Shown piece by piece: positions 10,170 to 20,413 of a stretch of 23,956 nucleotides of DNA. The DNA is from Rodentolepis nana (lineage: Eukaryota > Platyhelminthes > Cestoda > Cyclophyllidea > Hymenolepididae), in the NCBI GenBank assembly GCA_900617975.1, contig UZAE01013298.1, positions 1 to 23,956 of the forward strand, given 5' to 3'. Below the pieces are notes generated by a model. It was not told the origin of the DNA. It saw nothing but the letters and a program-made list of their open reading frames with translations, and searched no databases. The first letter of the stretch is position 1. The number at the start of each line of letters is the position of its first letter. Both the position numbers and the translations under genes were made by a program.

Positions 10170-11814
10170 TCTTATTATGGAAATGGTTTTATATTTAGTA
10201 TTTAAATTTACAACGTTTTATAGCATGTGAATACTACATCTGAAAACACGAAATTTATTTTCATTTTAAGAAAAAGATTTATTGCATTGGTTTACGTTTT
10301 AATGAAATTTAGATTTATTTTCAACTTGTTTGAATTAGATAACTGTTTGTATTAGCATAATGTAGAAATCATTAACAATTTGCAAGATTAAAATTTTTTG
10401 AAAGAATGTTTTACTCGAAGTTATCCCAACACTAGATTAACATGACTGCAAATGAAAACAATCTTTTGTTTCATTGCAAAGAAAAGTGAAAAGAAAAGAA
10501 ATATTTCCATTTATACTCATGTATCTATTTCTTCAAATTTTGCACCCTATTGATTTTCCCTTACCATCTCGGAAAACATTTCAGATTTTTTAGGTTCGAT
10601 AATAATATTAAAACAAAATTCCAGAGGTCACCAATAATACTTATTATTAACCAAATTTAAAAAAATTGAAAGGTTAGAAGTTCATGATAGGGTAAAATAA
10701 ACCAGTTTGTGGACGAATCTATGCTGAATTTTCAATTTTTAAGCCATATATTTTTCGCTTAAGGGTTATTAATCTAACGTTTAGAGTTTCAGATTTTAAA
10801 TTTGGCGCGTACTTCATAAGCATTATTTTAGGAAAATAGTTTACTGAGCCAACCCAAAACACTCGTTCCTCTTTTCAGTGCCTAAGATCACCAAGTTGGT
10901 ACTAGCTATTATGAATTCAACTAAATTTAACTCATTACCAGTTTAGTCAAACCGAACTCTTGAGCTGTTTAAAAATGTGCATATTTTAATCGGTATTATC
11001 TTTTAAATTGGATAAAAACACACACGCATGCGTGTATATTGGTCCATCTATTCAAAAATTTCCCATTGTAGATTTCATTCGTTTTGAACTAAGTTCTTTT
11101 GAAGTGTGCGAAAATACTATGTCAGCAGCACTGAGTTGCCAATTCTTCCACCCCCACCCTCCCTCCCTCCTAGAAGTCACACAAGCAAACAGACAAAAGT
11201 GTGTCCGATAGTTAACAGTGTACAAGCTGTTGGGAAAAGTAAAGTGGAATGTTAATTTGGGCCATTTTTTCGAACATTAAAAGCATCCAATAGGTGAGTT
11301 GTTAGGTGACTGAAGAACCGACAATTTGCAAATGGAAAGAGAGGGTCATTGAAAGTGAGGTCAGAAATAATTAGTTTCGACACACAAAGTGCTTGACCTT
11401 AAGAGTGGAACACCAGTCCACTTTGCCGAACGGGACATAAACGAATCTGTGGTGATGTGGACGACCTTTTTAGCTATTATCAGTAATTGATCAAATAAAC
11501 ATGCACTTCAACCTTAACATTCGTCTAAAAATTATTCCTTGGTTTTAAATTGAAAATTAATGCAATAAATAAGCGAATTCAGAACTATTTCAGGGCCTTC
11601 TCAAACCTATGAGGTGCAAAATAAGTTGAATCTCTTGTGCGGAACAAAAAAGTGAAAAACAGAAAAAATTATGAGATTGGATATTTTAATTAGGGAATGA
11701 TAAAGGGGTTTAAAAAACATGCTACTTTTCAGCAGGGAGTTTTGGGGAAAATCGATAAAGTACTTAAATTCAGAGATGTGAACCATACTCATAGCGGCAC
11801 AGAGAATGTTTATA
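10170..11814. other. AT-rich DNA without recognised genes
   Basis: I see no supported gene. A 67-codon frame at 11008-11211 runs through low-complexity CCACCCTCCCTCC sequence and is not credible. A 40-codon open stretch around 11372-11488 has no start or recognisable domain. Confidence 0.55.
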
Positions 11815-12062
11815 CCAAATGGCAGGCGTTTTGATTGTTAACATTACTCCTTTAGTTAATATCGGGCTTCAAAGAGGGGAGGAATAACAATGACACACAA
11901 GTGGAGTGAGGGGGAACAGAAGAAGGAATCATAGATGTAAAAGAGAAAGACAGGCAGACACAGAGGTAGAGAAAAAGGTTAGATGAGTACTGTGAAAGTG
12001 ATGTAATATGACATACAGTGGAGTGATGGTAGTATGAAGTCAGAAATCAACTGCCAGTTAGG
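11815..12062 (-). mobile_element. SINE-like repeat, copy 7 (5'-truncated)
   Basis: This antisense copy begins at the left with the 3' end of the element (CAAATGGCAGGCGTTTTGA). Homology stops at CTGCCAGTTAGGA, so about 75 bases of the element's 5' end are absent. No clear tail or target duplication is visible. It lies about 110 bases from copy 8 in the same orientation. Confidence 0.83.
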
Positions 12063-12145
12063 ATAAAACAGTCTCCATCCCAAATGGAAAGATAATGAGT
12101 TGAATTGGAAAAGGTGACTAAGTCATGATTGGTGGCGACAAGAGG

Positions 12146-12474
12146 TAATAAAAGAATTATTATTATTATATCAGATGGCAGGCGTTTTGATGGTTACCAT
12201 TAGCCCTTTAGTTGACTTCAGGCTTCACAGGGGGAGAGGAACATCAAAATGAAAAATGTCGAGGGGGAGGGGGAACAGAAGAGTGTTTCAAAGATGTAAA
12301 AGAGAGACACAAAGGTGGATGAAAGGTGATGCGAGTACTGTGGAATTAGTCGAATATGACATACCGTGGGATGATGGAAATTTGAAGTCAGAAGTTAACT
12401 TCCGGTTAATAGACTTTTTTGCCGTTTGAGTTGCCAAGACTGCTCCGCGTGGAGGCAAGTGTATTGCGCACCCC
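12146..12474 (-). mobile_element. SINE-like repeat, copy 8 (full length, AAT-type tail)
   Basis: This full-length antisense copy has a tail seen on the plus strand as ATTATTATTATA, that is (AAT)n on the sense strand instead of (AAAT)n. Its 5' end is the complement of GCGCACCCC. Flanking repeats ACAAGAGG at 12138-12145 and ACAAGAAG at 12475-12482 differ by one base and probably mark the target duplication. Confidence 0.87.
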
Positions 12475-12482
12475 ACAAGAAG

Positions 12483-12991
12483 AATGTAGAAAACAATTGC
12501 TTCAAAAATCTTCAAAGAGGTATTTAGCTTTTTATTTTATATTCTTGTTTTTACTGTATATTTACGCGTAAAGTTGAAGATTGAAACTACGTGGTTCTTT
12601 GCTTATAAAAATTGTATCAGGTCAGTCGTCTGGAATACTTATTGCAGATTTCTTCGACTTCTTTGAGCACAATTGGCTGACAAAGGCCTGCTCATCATGT
12701 GGTTAATGCCGTCAAATGAATATGGAAGGGAAGACACAGCTTAAAGTACACCCAGTTCGAATTGCACCCAACAGGGTGAATTGGGTGGCCGTTAATGTGA
12801 GAGGGAAGGAGGGTTTGGCATTCAGTTAATTACACCTTCGCGTAGAGGAATATTTGGCATTAACCCAGGCGTTAGTCATTACATTTTTATCCGTGCGCAT
12901 TTATTTGAAGAAAATTAAAAAGCTTCTATATTTGCAGTGTGATTGGGGTGTTTGTAAAATAATCTAATTTGGACCACAGAGTGTCTTTCCC
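12483..12991. other. Spacer with nested inverted repeat
   Basis: No gene is recognised. The stretch holds an inverted repeat at 12749-12787 built from CACCC/GGGTG and AATT blocks around an AACA loop. An open frame giving ADFFDFFEHNWLTKAC near 12640-12700 resembles transposase-like text but is too short to assign. Confidence 0.5.
12749..12787. repeat. Nested inverted repeat (hairpin)
   Basis: The order is CACCC, AATT, CACCC, loop AACA, then GGGTG, AATT, GGGTG. The inner CACCC/GGGTG and AATT/AATT blocks can pair with a single bulged G. The outer CACCC/GGGTG block pairs after a six-base bulge. Its function is unknown. Confidence 0.6.
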
Positions 12992-12998
12992 GTTTCAT

Positions 12999-13258
12999 TT
13001 ATTTATTTATTTCAAATGGCGGGTGTTTTGATAGCCATCATTAGCCCTTTAATTGACTTCGGGCTTCACAGAGGGAAGGTTCATCAAAGTAGCAGAAAGT
13101 CGGGGGGGGGGGGGGGGGGNGGGGAACAGAAGAGCGATTCACAGATGTAAAAGAGGCAGACAGACACAATGGCAGAGAAAAAGGTAAGATGAGTACTGTG
13201 AAAGCGGTCGAATATGACAAGCAGTCGTGCCATGGTATTTTGAAGCCAGAAGTCAACT
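12999..13258 (-). mobile_element. SINE-like repeat, copy 9 (5'-truncated)
   Basis: This antisense copy has a clear tail (complement of TTATTTATTTATTT). Homology ends at AGTCAACT, so about 85 bases of the element's 5' part are missing. A short direct repeat GTTTCAT at 12992-12998 and 13259-13265 brackets exactly the tail and the truncation point, as expected for an incomplete reverse transcript. The internal G tract (C on the sense strand) has expanded to roughly 22 G with one unresolved base at 13120. Confidence 0.88.
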
Positions 13259-13265
13259 GTTTCAT

Positions 13266-13884
13266 AAAATTAGCCTAAGCAACTTAAACGAACATACAAC
13301 ATTTAATCTTGGGAATCACACAACAAGTCGAGTGAAGATTATGATAGCCAAACAGTTGATATTTGATTTTTTATTGAAAATAAGAGGCATTCAGCTTTTT
13401 TGACGTTAAACACAATAAATAATTAAGTGTAATGAAGACCACTGACAGCTTCTCAATGAACAAGGAATCAGGTGACGAAATAAATTTGCTGACGAAACAA
13501 CATTTCCAACAGAGAAATATCAATTTGACGTCATTTTCATGACAGTCCGCCTTCATAACCTTAGTACGTTATGGAATGACGTTTTCTGGACAACAACATT
13601 CTGTCACGTCGAATTAGGTATTCCAGCAACTATTGACGAAGCGTTCATCTTCTAAGGCCATACATAGGTCTAGCAAAATAAATAGGCCCTAAATTACCTC
13701 AATAAATAGTAAGTTTAGTCTTGAATATTTCGCTTTCGAGATTTTGAGCAAATTTAGTATTTCCTACCACAATGCACCGAATGCGTGGCTTATCATTGCA
13801 CCAACTTGCAAGTATCAACTACTATGTAGAAATGAGTATGCACCTAGTGACTAACTGCGAATATACAAATAACTTGTATTGATA
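13266..13884. other. AT-rich DNA without recognised features
   Basis: I see no gene or RNA gene. A 61-codon minus-strand frame (13371-13556) has no recognisable content. Confidence 0.55.
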
Positions 13885-13895
13885 AAATTAGACAA

Positions 13896-14215
13896 CTTCG
13901 TCATAATTTCAAATGGCAGGCATTATGATAACTATCATTAGCTCTTTGGCTGACTTCGGGCTGCAAAGGGAGGAGGGACATCAAAGTGGAGAAAATTCGA
14001 GAGGTCGAAAAGGAAAGCGATACAAGGATGCAAAAGAGACAGACACAAAGGCAGAGAAAAGGTACGATGAGTATTGTGAAAGTGGTGGAATATGAGATAC
14101 AGTGGGGTCTTGGTAGTTTGAAGTTGGAAGTCAACTGCTGGTTTATAGACTTTTTTCCGTATGAGTATACGTTGCTTAGGGCGCACTACGTGGAGGTGAG
14201 TCTATTGCACACCCT
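13896..14215 (-). mobile_element. SINE-like repeat, copy 10 with 11-bp target duplication
   Basis: This full-length antisense copy starts with CAAATGGCAGG at the left and ends with the complement of the 5' block (GCACACCCT). The 11-base direct repeat AAATTAGACAA is perfect at 13885-13895 and 14216-14226. Five of its overlapping reading frames exceed 60 codons, but they are shared-repeat artefacts. Confidence 0.92.
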
Positions 14216-16097
14216 AAATTAGACAAATAACACTAATATATAAACATATAATTACATTGTTCTAACCTTCTCTATGGAGACAGATGTTGTACAAATTCAG
14301 CAGAAAGCATTTCATTGGTTTAGCTAGAAATAATGCGCAGATAAGCATGCTAATTGGTCGAATGGATGAAGAAAACAGTTGCATAACTGTTTTCTCAAAA
14401 GTAACCGAAAAAGAAAACATTTAAAAGTGCTTCCAATAAGCTGCATTGAAAAAGGGTGTTCCGCGCTTAGAGATGCCTTGAATCTTTGCAGCGCCAAAAT
14501 CTGCAAAATCCACTCCAATCCTTTTTTCTATTAAGGTGACTATAGCCAGTCAAAATTGTTCTGTTTAAAAAAGGTTTGAGTTATAAGTAATTTCCTTAAA
14601 TTTACTTTACATTCAAACACAATAAACTTTAGGAAAAGTCGAATATCAAGACCAAAAATTGTCTAATATATGCATAAAAATGGTTAACCATATTTATTGG
14701 CTACATCTAGCTAACTTCGTTAGAGATTAAAATACCTAATTAAGTCGGTTTACTCTGAAATTAATAAAGCATTCAATTGTCCTGTGATGTCTCGATACAA
14801 CTCATATTTTATTTAGTAATGAATTGCTCCCTATGGAACAAAAATCTATATGAATGCCTGAAATTAGTTACGTTATCGATTCATAAGCACGATATAGATA
14901 GTTTCTTAAAGAATTATCGATTTCCCCATCTAAATTACTTTACTTCGCACTCACATTAGTAATTGGTTAGGTTAAACCTCGGTTAGTAAGTTCTAATAGA
15001 ATATTATACTGCATATTTTACTATAATTGGAATACTCCTTTTAAAATTCGAGATATGTTGAATGAATGATGTAGAATTAAATGCGATTTAACTTAAATCA
15101 GGTATTCTGCTTAATCTTCGATAACTAAAATTTGAAAGCTATTATATCGATCGATTTTAATTCATTGAAATAATTTGATCAGTTAATATCCGAAAAGCCT
15201 ATGAGCCAATCTAAGGTAGGCTTGAATATCAGTAGAAAATTTATTAGAGATGAGTCACCTATACATTGATGGATATCAGTTTGAAGGCTTATATCCCGAG
15301 GAACCATGATCCAAATTCTTTATTACCATCTTTGTTTTGGTTGGCCGGGAAAAGTTGTGGCAATCTCAATGACAAATTAAGTGGTTTTTAGTCCGTACAT
15401 GCCTATTTACTCTTCGTATGCAGTCAAGACTCTCTACGTTCTATGGTTCAGCATGTTAAACGCCTCCACACAAGCACAGTCACCTCCTTTAATTCCCAAT
15501 GAAAAACTATCTTAACGTTGTAAACAAGGAAAGATGACTTCACAACAATTTTTGTGCGCGTGTATATATTTGAAATCGCAATTATATTCAATAATTCAAA
15601 CGGTAACACTCATTCAATTCTGTGTGAATTACCTTATTCAATACATTCTTCCAATATTCTCTTCTTTAGTTAATCCCAACTCAATAGTAATTGTGTTTTC
15701 AGCAAGGTCGATTCAATGCAATCATTAGACGGATATTTAAAACATTCAAAATTGATAATCATAATGAATTTTATACTTCGCATTCTTAGTCATGCCATTC
15801 GAAAACTGGGTTTCCAATCTTGCCAAAATTGGCAACAATGCCTTGCAATCATCTGCAGTTAGGAGTGACTGAAAGTTGCTTACCTTTTGCACACCAAAGA
15901 ATTATTCAATTTGCTTTGTTTTCTTCCGTGTGTTAATGGAATATTTTTGGCAAAAAAAAGTGGAAGCCTTGCAGATTCGTTGAAAAAAAACAACAGAAAA
16001 AACGTCTCTTTCCGAAGGCCAAATCTGCCTTTCCTAATCCACCACCAATTTCATCTAATTATTTATTAGCACTTATGGGCTCTGTAATTCATGTAAG

Positions 16098-16117
16098 CTA
16101 TTCGCGAATGCGAATAG
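16098..16117. repeat. Perfect 8-bp hairpin
   Basis: CTATTCGC and GCGAATAG are perfect inverted arms separated by GAAT. The CpG-containing arms stand out in an AT-rich background. No transcript context is known. Confidence 0.7.
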
Positions 16118-17119
16118 GGAGTTGGGCAATTAAACAGCTCTATATTTATATCTATATATAAACAAAATACATTTGGTGCTTGATTAAGACACGGAACGAA
16201 TTTTACTTTTGGCAAGCAATGTGGGGCACATAATAAGGCAAGTTATTCGTTTGCTGCCTCCGTGGGGATTATGAGCGAAAAAAAGAATAACAAACCAAAT
16301 TTTCTGTGGAGAAATGCACAAGCAATTATTTTTATGCAAATTTTGGCTCCTTAATATATTACAAGACACAACGAAAACATGAAAAATGCAACTTTTAAAA
16401 ATTTTATGGAGAAGTAATTGAAAACAGTCAATGAGAAATGAGAAATGCTGGTAAAGGTGGTTAGAGCAAGGCCAGATTCAGTTGAGTCTTGCTTCATGAG
16501 ATAATTTAGGTTTAGAATGCAAAAAAGCATTTATTTGGTGAGCTGACCATATCAAGAAATTGAAATTCTAGTACTTGTCAACTGATGTACTATTGAAGTC
16601 AATATCTACGAACTTAGTGGTGCGTTGGAGGTCCTTATTAGCACCCTAATTACATTCATCTCCCCCCTTTCCACTCCACTCCCAGTTATTTAGAAGACGA
16701 AATGGTCATAAAATCATAGATCTGCCAAAACTGCCGTAGAGATCACCTTCAGCTTAGGTGAGATCCCTAGCACATTTCAATTAAGCATATACATGGGCTG
16801 ATAGCCACAATGCATTGCGTATTTAAATGTGACATATATGGCAAAATGATTACTCGAAGATGACGCTTGCTGGGGACTCAATGAAATAAATATAATAAAG
16901 ATATTCATTTTATTTGAGTAAATTGAGCAATTCGAGTGCCATGCACTCTATTGAAATAACACTCTGCTCATTAACTAATACCAGATTATATTTTTAGAAG
17001 GCGTGCATAATGTGCCAAAAAAGACATTATTTTAAAGAGAGCGGCTCTCAATTTGGGATACACTTAAAGCCAAGGAAAGCTTCAATAAAGTATGCATGTT
17101 CATAACCAAAGCATTGGGA

Positions 17120-17150
17120 TGTGTGTGTGTGTGTGTGTGTGGGTGTGTGT
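17120..17150. repeat. (GT)n microsatellite
   Basis: About fifteen TG/GT units with one interrupting G, read directly. Confidence 0.95.
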
Positions 17151-19468
17151 GAACCAAGCTATTTCGAATTGCATTAGTTTATTCCACTTTGATATTCAAG
17201 CTATTTGCAATTTGTCAAGTAGGATTCCAAGTAAATGAATTTTGTGAAAACAGATTACGAGGCTATACTAACCTAAAAAAGCCTCACCACTCTAACCTCC
17301 GCTTTTTCAAAGCCATGCACCCTGGAGTGTCTCATAAGATCAAGCACAAACTTAGAAATTGAAGAAAACTTGAGAAAAGCGACAAGATCAACCCCTCGTG
17401 CCTAAATTATGACGGTTAATAAGCATTAAATATGTTGGATAAGTATTTTTTTGCACTCTAGGGATGAAGTATGAATTTGAATCGTGAAAAGTGAGCTATC
17501 TATTTATTAGCAACTGTTCAAATCACACTAAATAATTGAAAGACGTGTGTTTCTTCATTACCCTGAAGTTGTTCTCCCTGTGTCACATCTTGATCCCCTC
17601 CCATTCATCATCTATTCGAAGTGCTGAACAATTAAAAATTCTAAAATATGTCGCGGGTTAAAATAAGAACTAAGTAATGGAAAATTTTCTAAATTTAGTT
17701 GATTGAACCTTATTCAGCTGGTTGTGAATTGATCAGCAAAATTGAACACCACATTTAAAGGTTATTAGGTTTGGCATTCGAAATAATGAGTCGTTTTTGA
17801 CACCTTTAGAAGCAAATTAGTCACCGAAGACTTCACAAATGGCCCATTTGAAAAAGTGCATGATTGTGCATCGATTGCAGTGGAAATGAAGAATTTTCCA
17901 AAGAAATATTAAGAGTTTTAATTGAAATTGGCACTTTGTCCTTCTAAGTTATACTTATTTGAGCGTTCTATTATTGACGTTCATCTTTCGGAATCTCTTA
18001 GCCAGTAACCTTGAACATATTCTAAAAAATGCTTTTACCTTTCTACCAGCGACTTTCATAATTCATTCACCTTTAATTTTCAAAATTCTTGTTTTTAAAC
18101 AATGGTCCAACATTGATGAGCAGATTTCAATCCATTGAAGCCAAGATAAAGCATTTACAATGAAAACTTCGTTTTCATTGGAATATTCTCAGAATTATAA
18201 AGAATGAAAGAAGAAGGTTATAGCGTAAGCTGGGAACCAATTTCGTTCTCTTAGGATTGCCACATAAAAGCACCGATCATGCTGTACTATCCCAATCGAA
18301 CAGTGTGCATGATCGCAAAAGAATTCTCCAGTGTACAAGAATGCGTGTGTAATATTTACGACGCTTAAATCTTCAATCACCAAGTGCCAATAACTTGCCA
18401 GATTCAGCCCGCCTAAATGAATAAATGTTTTGAAATAATAGTTTGGCATAATTTTAAGAGACAGATCGCAACAAACGTGGAACTCACTAGGACATCTTCT
18501 GTGCACCAACTTTGAGACGGAGTGCAAACAGAAATAACCCACACTGGTAGAAAAAATTTTCTCAAAATCTAGAACTTATCCGGATTCTATGACATAAATT
18601 ATTATTAAATAAGAAGAAATCGGTTAATTTTTTGAAAAAAAATCTCCACAATAATTTATTCCTTTATGCTTCGGCATTGTTTATGCTCTTTATTTGAAAC
18701 TTGTTTATAAATTAGAAAATATTTGAAAAAAAGGTACCAATAAATTTTGCATTTGCCCTAGCAAATGTCACATTCAAACTTAGCCTATATTCATGTTTAA
18801 CGTCACAAGGAGCCGCGGTTTCCAAAAAAGTGTACTTACCTTCCGGAAAGCCAATTGATTTGCATGGAAAACTTTAACATCTACCTTGAATTAGGTAGAA
18901 GAATGTTCAGAATGTGTTTATGCACGAGTTAAAAGGAGGATAAATACTTTTAAAAGGTGAAATCCAATCTAAAGCAACCCACTTAAAATTAGTCTAACTT
19001 TAATCTGTTTTGATTTCAAAACATTCCCATCATAAATTAAGGTCAAATAGAAAAAAAAAACTAAAATTGCTCTTGAAAGACTCTCGATTTATTGCTCCGT
19101 ACTTTTGGAGAATTATATAATTTTTACTAAACACGTGAATTATCCTCAATGAATAACTTTGCGGGAAAGCAAGTTATGGGATTGTGAGTGGAGGGGAGGG
19201 GGGAGCAGTACGATTCCAACTCAAAGGTTCCATCATTTATGCCTTGCGAGATTTCATAACACTATCACAGTTATCACCTGCTTATATTTGAATAGGACAA
19301 TCAGCTTAGTTTCCCAACTTCAAGTTTATTGATTCACACCTGAACACGTGTTCCATTAATTGAAGGCTACCACCCTATATCCGGGGAGGGGGTGAATCCC
19401 ACTCCGTCCGCTGACTCAAAAATGTTCCTACTCCTCCTTCCAATCCCTGATTTTTGAATCTCAATTCC

Positions 19469-19488
19469 ACCCCCCCCCTCCCTCCCTT
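19469..19488. repeat. C-rich low-complexity tract
   Basis: A run of about nine C is followed by CCTC/CCTCCC units in an otherwise AT-rich region. Confidence 0.8.
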
Positions 19489-20245
19489 ACTCACGTTTGT
19501 TTCTTTTCATTAAAATGTCACGAACTCCATCGGTAAAGAATTGTCACTGTCTTTTCGCAACGATAGCAACATTTGCTAATACTTCTTATTTACCGAACAA
19601 CTTACGCCTCCCTTGCATATCTTCTACATAGTTTTTCAATCCAATGTAGATGCGTTATGTCATACATTAAATACTCAACTTTAAATTTGGCAACTACTTA
19701 CTTCCCCTTAGTAAAAGATGTTTGGCTTGATTTGGACACGAGCCATCAACTTTACCCAGACAATTTGCTATTCTAGCATTAATTAGAAAGCAATACATGC
19801 AATCCAATTGAATACTGGTCTTACATAGTATTTACGGATTTCAGCAATTCTAACAGAAGACAGCTACGCAGAAGTGATATGGCAATACTATAGAGAGACA
19901 TTTCACATTCTTTCACTTTCGAAACTGAGACTTATCCCAGGGGGCAATGCTGCCCTTGCCATGAATGAATGGCTTCCACATGTCTTTTCCACTAACCTTA
20001 AATTTCGATGACAACTTTTCTACCAGTGAGCAGTTAATTCAAATAAAGATTAGACAAATTAAAAAAAATTAGACAAAACTAATAACTTCATTAGCCTCGA
20101 TATACACAAGATATTTGAAAAAAATGGAAAAGCGGAAATAAGAAAGGGACTGAGTAAACGTAGGTGTCAGTATGTCGTCTTTGTTTGAATCCGATGGAAA
20201 TGAGAGCGAATCCCCGCGGATAAGTGGTAGAGACCAAGTTTTGAT

Positions 20246-20413
20246 TTAACTGAATTCAAAACCTGCATTAGATTCAATGGCAAGAAGGAACTTCTCTCGC
20301 ATCTCTTCAGCCGTCTGGTACGCTGGTAATTTGAGCAAATTTGAACAGGTACTAGAGGTTGGCAAGTGATTAGTGTCGGAGGTAATTTGGATTGTAAATT
20401 GAGGGTGTAGGTA
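20246..20413 (-). CDS. Terminal coding exon of a HECT-type E3 ubiquitin ligase (partial gene)
   Basis: This minus-strand exon encodes 55 residues and a TAA stop. It follows a strong 3' splice site: a pyrimidine tract (CTTTCCTTTGTCTTTGCAG) ends immediately before it, with the frame starting in phase 0. The peptide begins YLHPQFTIQ. It carries LPTSSTCSNLLKLPAY, whose cysteine is the thioester-forming catalytic residue of HECT C-lobes, and ends AIESNAGFEFS. That ending matches the GFELS-type C-terminus I associate with UBE3B/UBE3C-class ligases, so UBE3C-like is the best guess. HECT enzymes take ubiquitin from an E2 onto this cysteine and pass it to a lysine of the substrate. No upstream HECT exon is recognisable between here and the window end, so the preceding intron is probably over 3.5 kb. 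A processed pseudogene is unlikely because the splice acceptor is intact; a lone duplicated exon is possible. Confidence 0.88.
   Translation of the reverse strand, partial: YLHPQFTIQITSDTNHLPTSSTCSNLLKLPAYQTAEEMREKFLLAIESNAGFEFS

Larger units (their letters stand above)
14227..20245. other. Long AT-rich region with no confirmed gene
   Basis: This 6 kb holds no gene I can support. It contains a (GT)n tract at 17120-17150, a C-rich tract at 19469-19488 and a perfect small hairpin at 16098-16117. A canonical AATAAA on the minus strand lies at 19325-19330, about 0.9 kb beyond the HECT gene's stop codon. Part of 19.3-20.2 kb may therefore be that gene's 3' UTR. A 115-codon minus-strand frame at 18195-18542 has no recognisable domain. 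Two short exon-like segments (17790-17912 on plus, 18840-18884 on minus) are discussed as findings. Confidence 0.5.

Noticed and set aside
12640..12705. Frame reading ADFFDFFEHNWLTKAC, reminiscent of a transposase
   Set aside because: It is too short and has no second motif nearby, so the resemblance may be chance.
1593..14134. Recurring similar small frames (for example 1593-1871, 3086-3370, 12288-12515, 13041-13265, 13901-14134) with shared text such as KKSINR and TSDFKLP
   Set aside because: All lie inside copies of the SINE-like repeat on its sense strand, so the similarity comes from the shared repeat. The frame is not kept consistently between copies (frameshifts and stops in copies 4, 5 and 6), so it is not a conserved protein family.
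15400..15510. Frame reading VQHVKRLHT, resembling the end of a C2H2 zinc finger
   Set aside because: The paired cysteines expected upstream are missing and the frame is only ~36 codons long.
18195..18542. 115-codon minus-strand frame, the longest outside the PDZ-LIM gene
   Set aside because: No recognisable domain. A plus-strand frame across the same DNA is equally protein-like, and there is no promoter or splice support. It is kept only as an unassigned frame.
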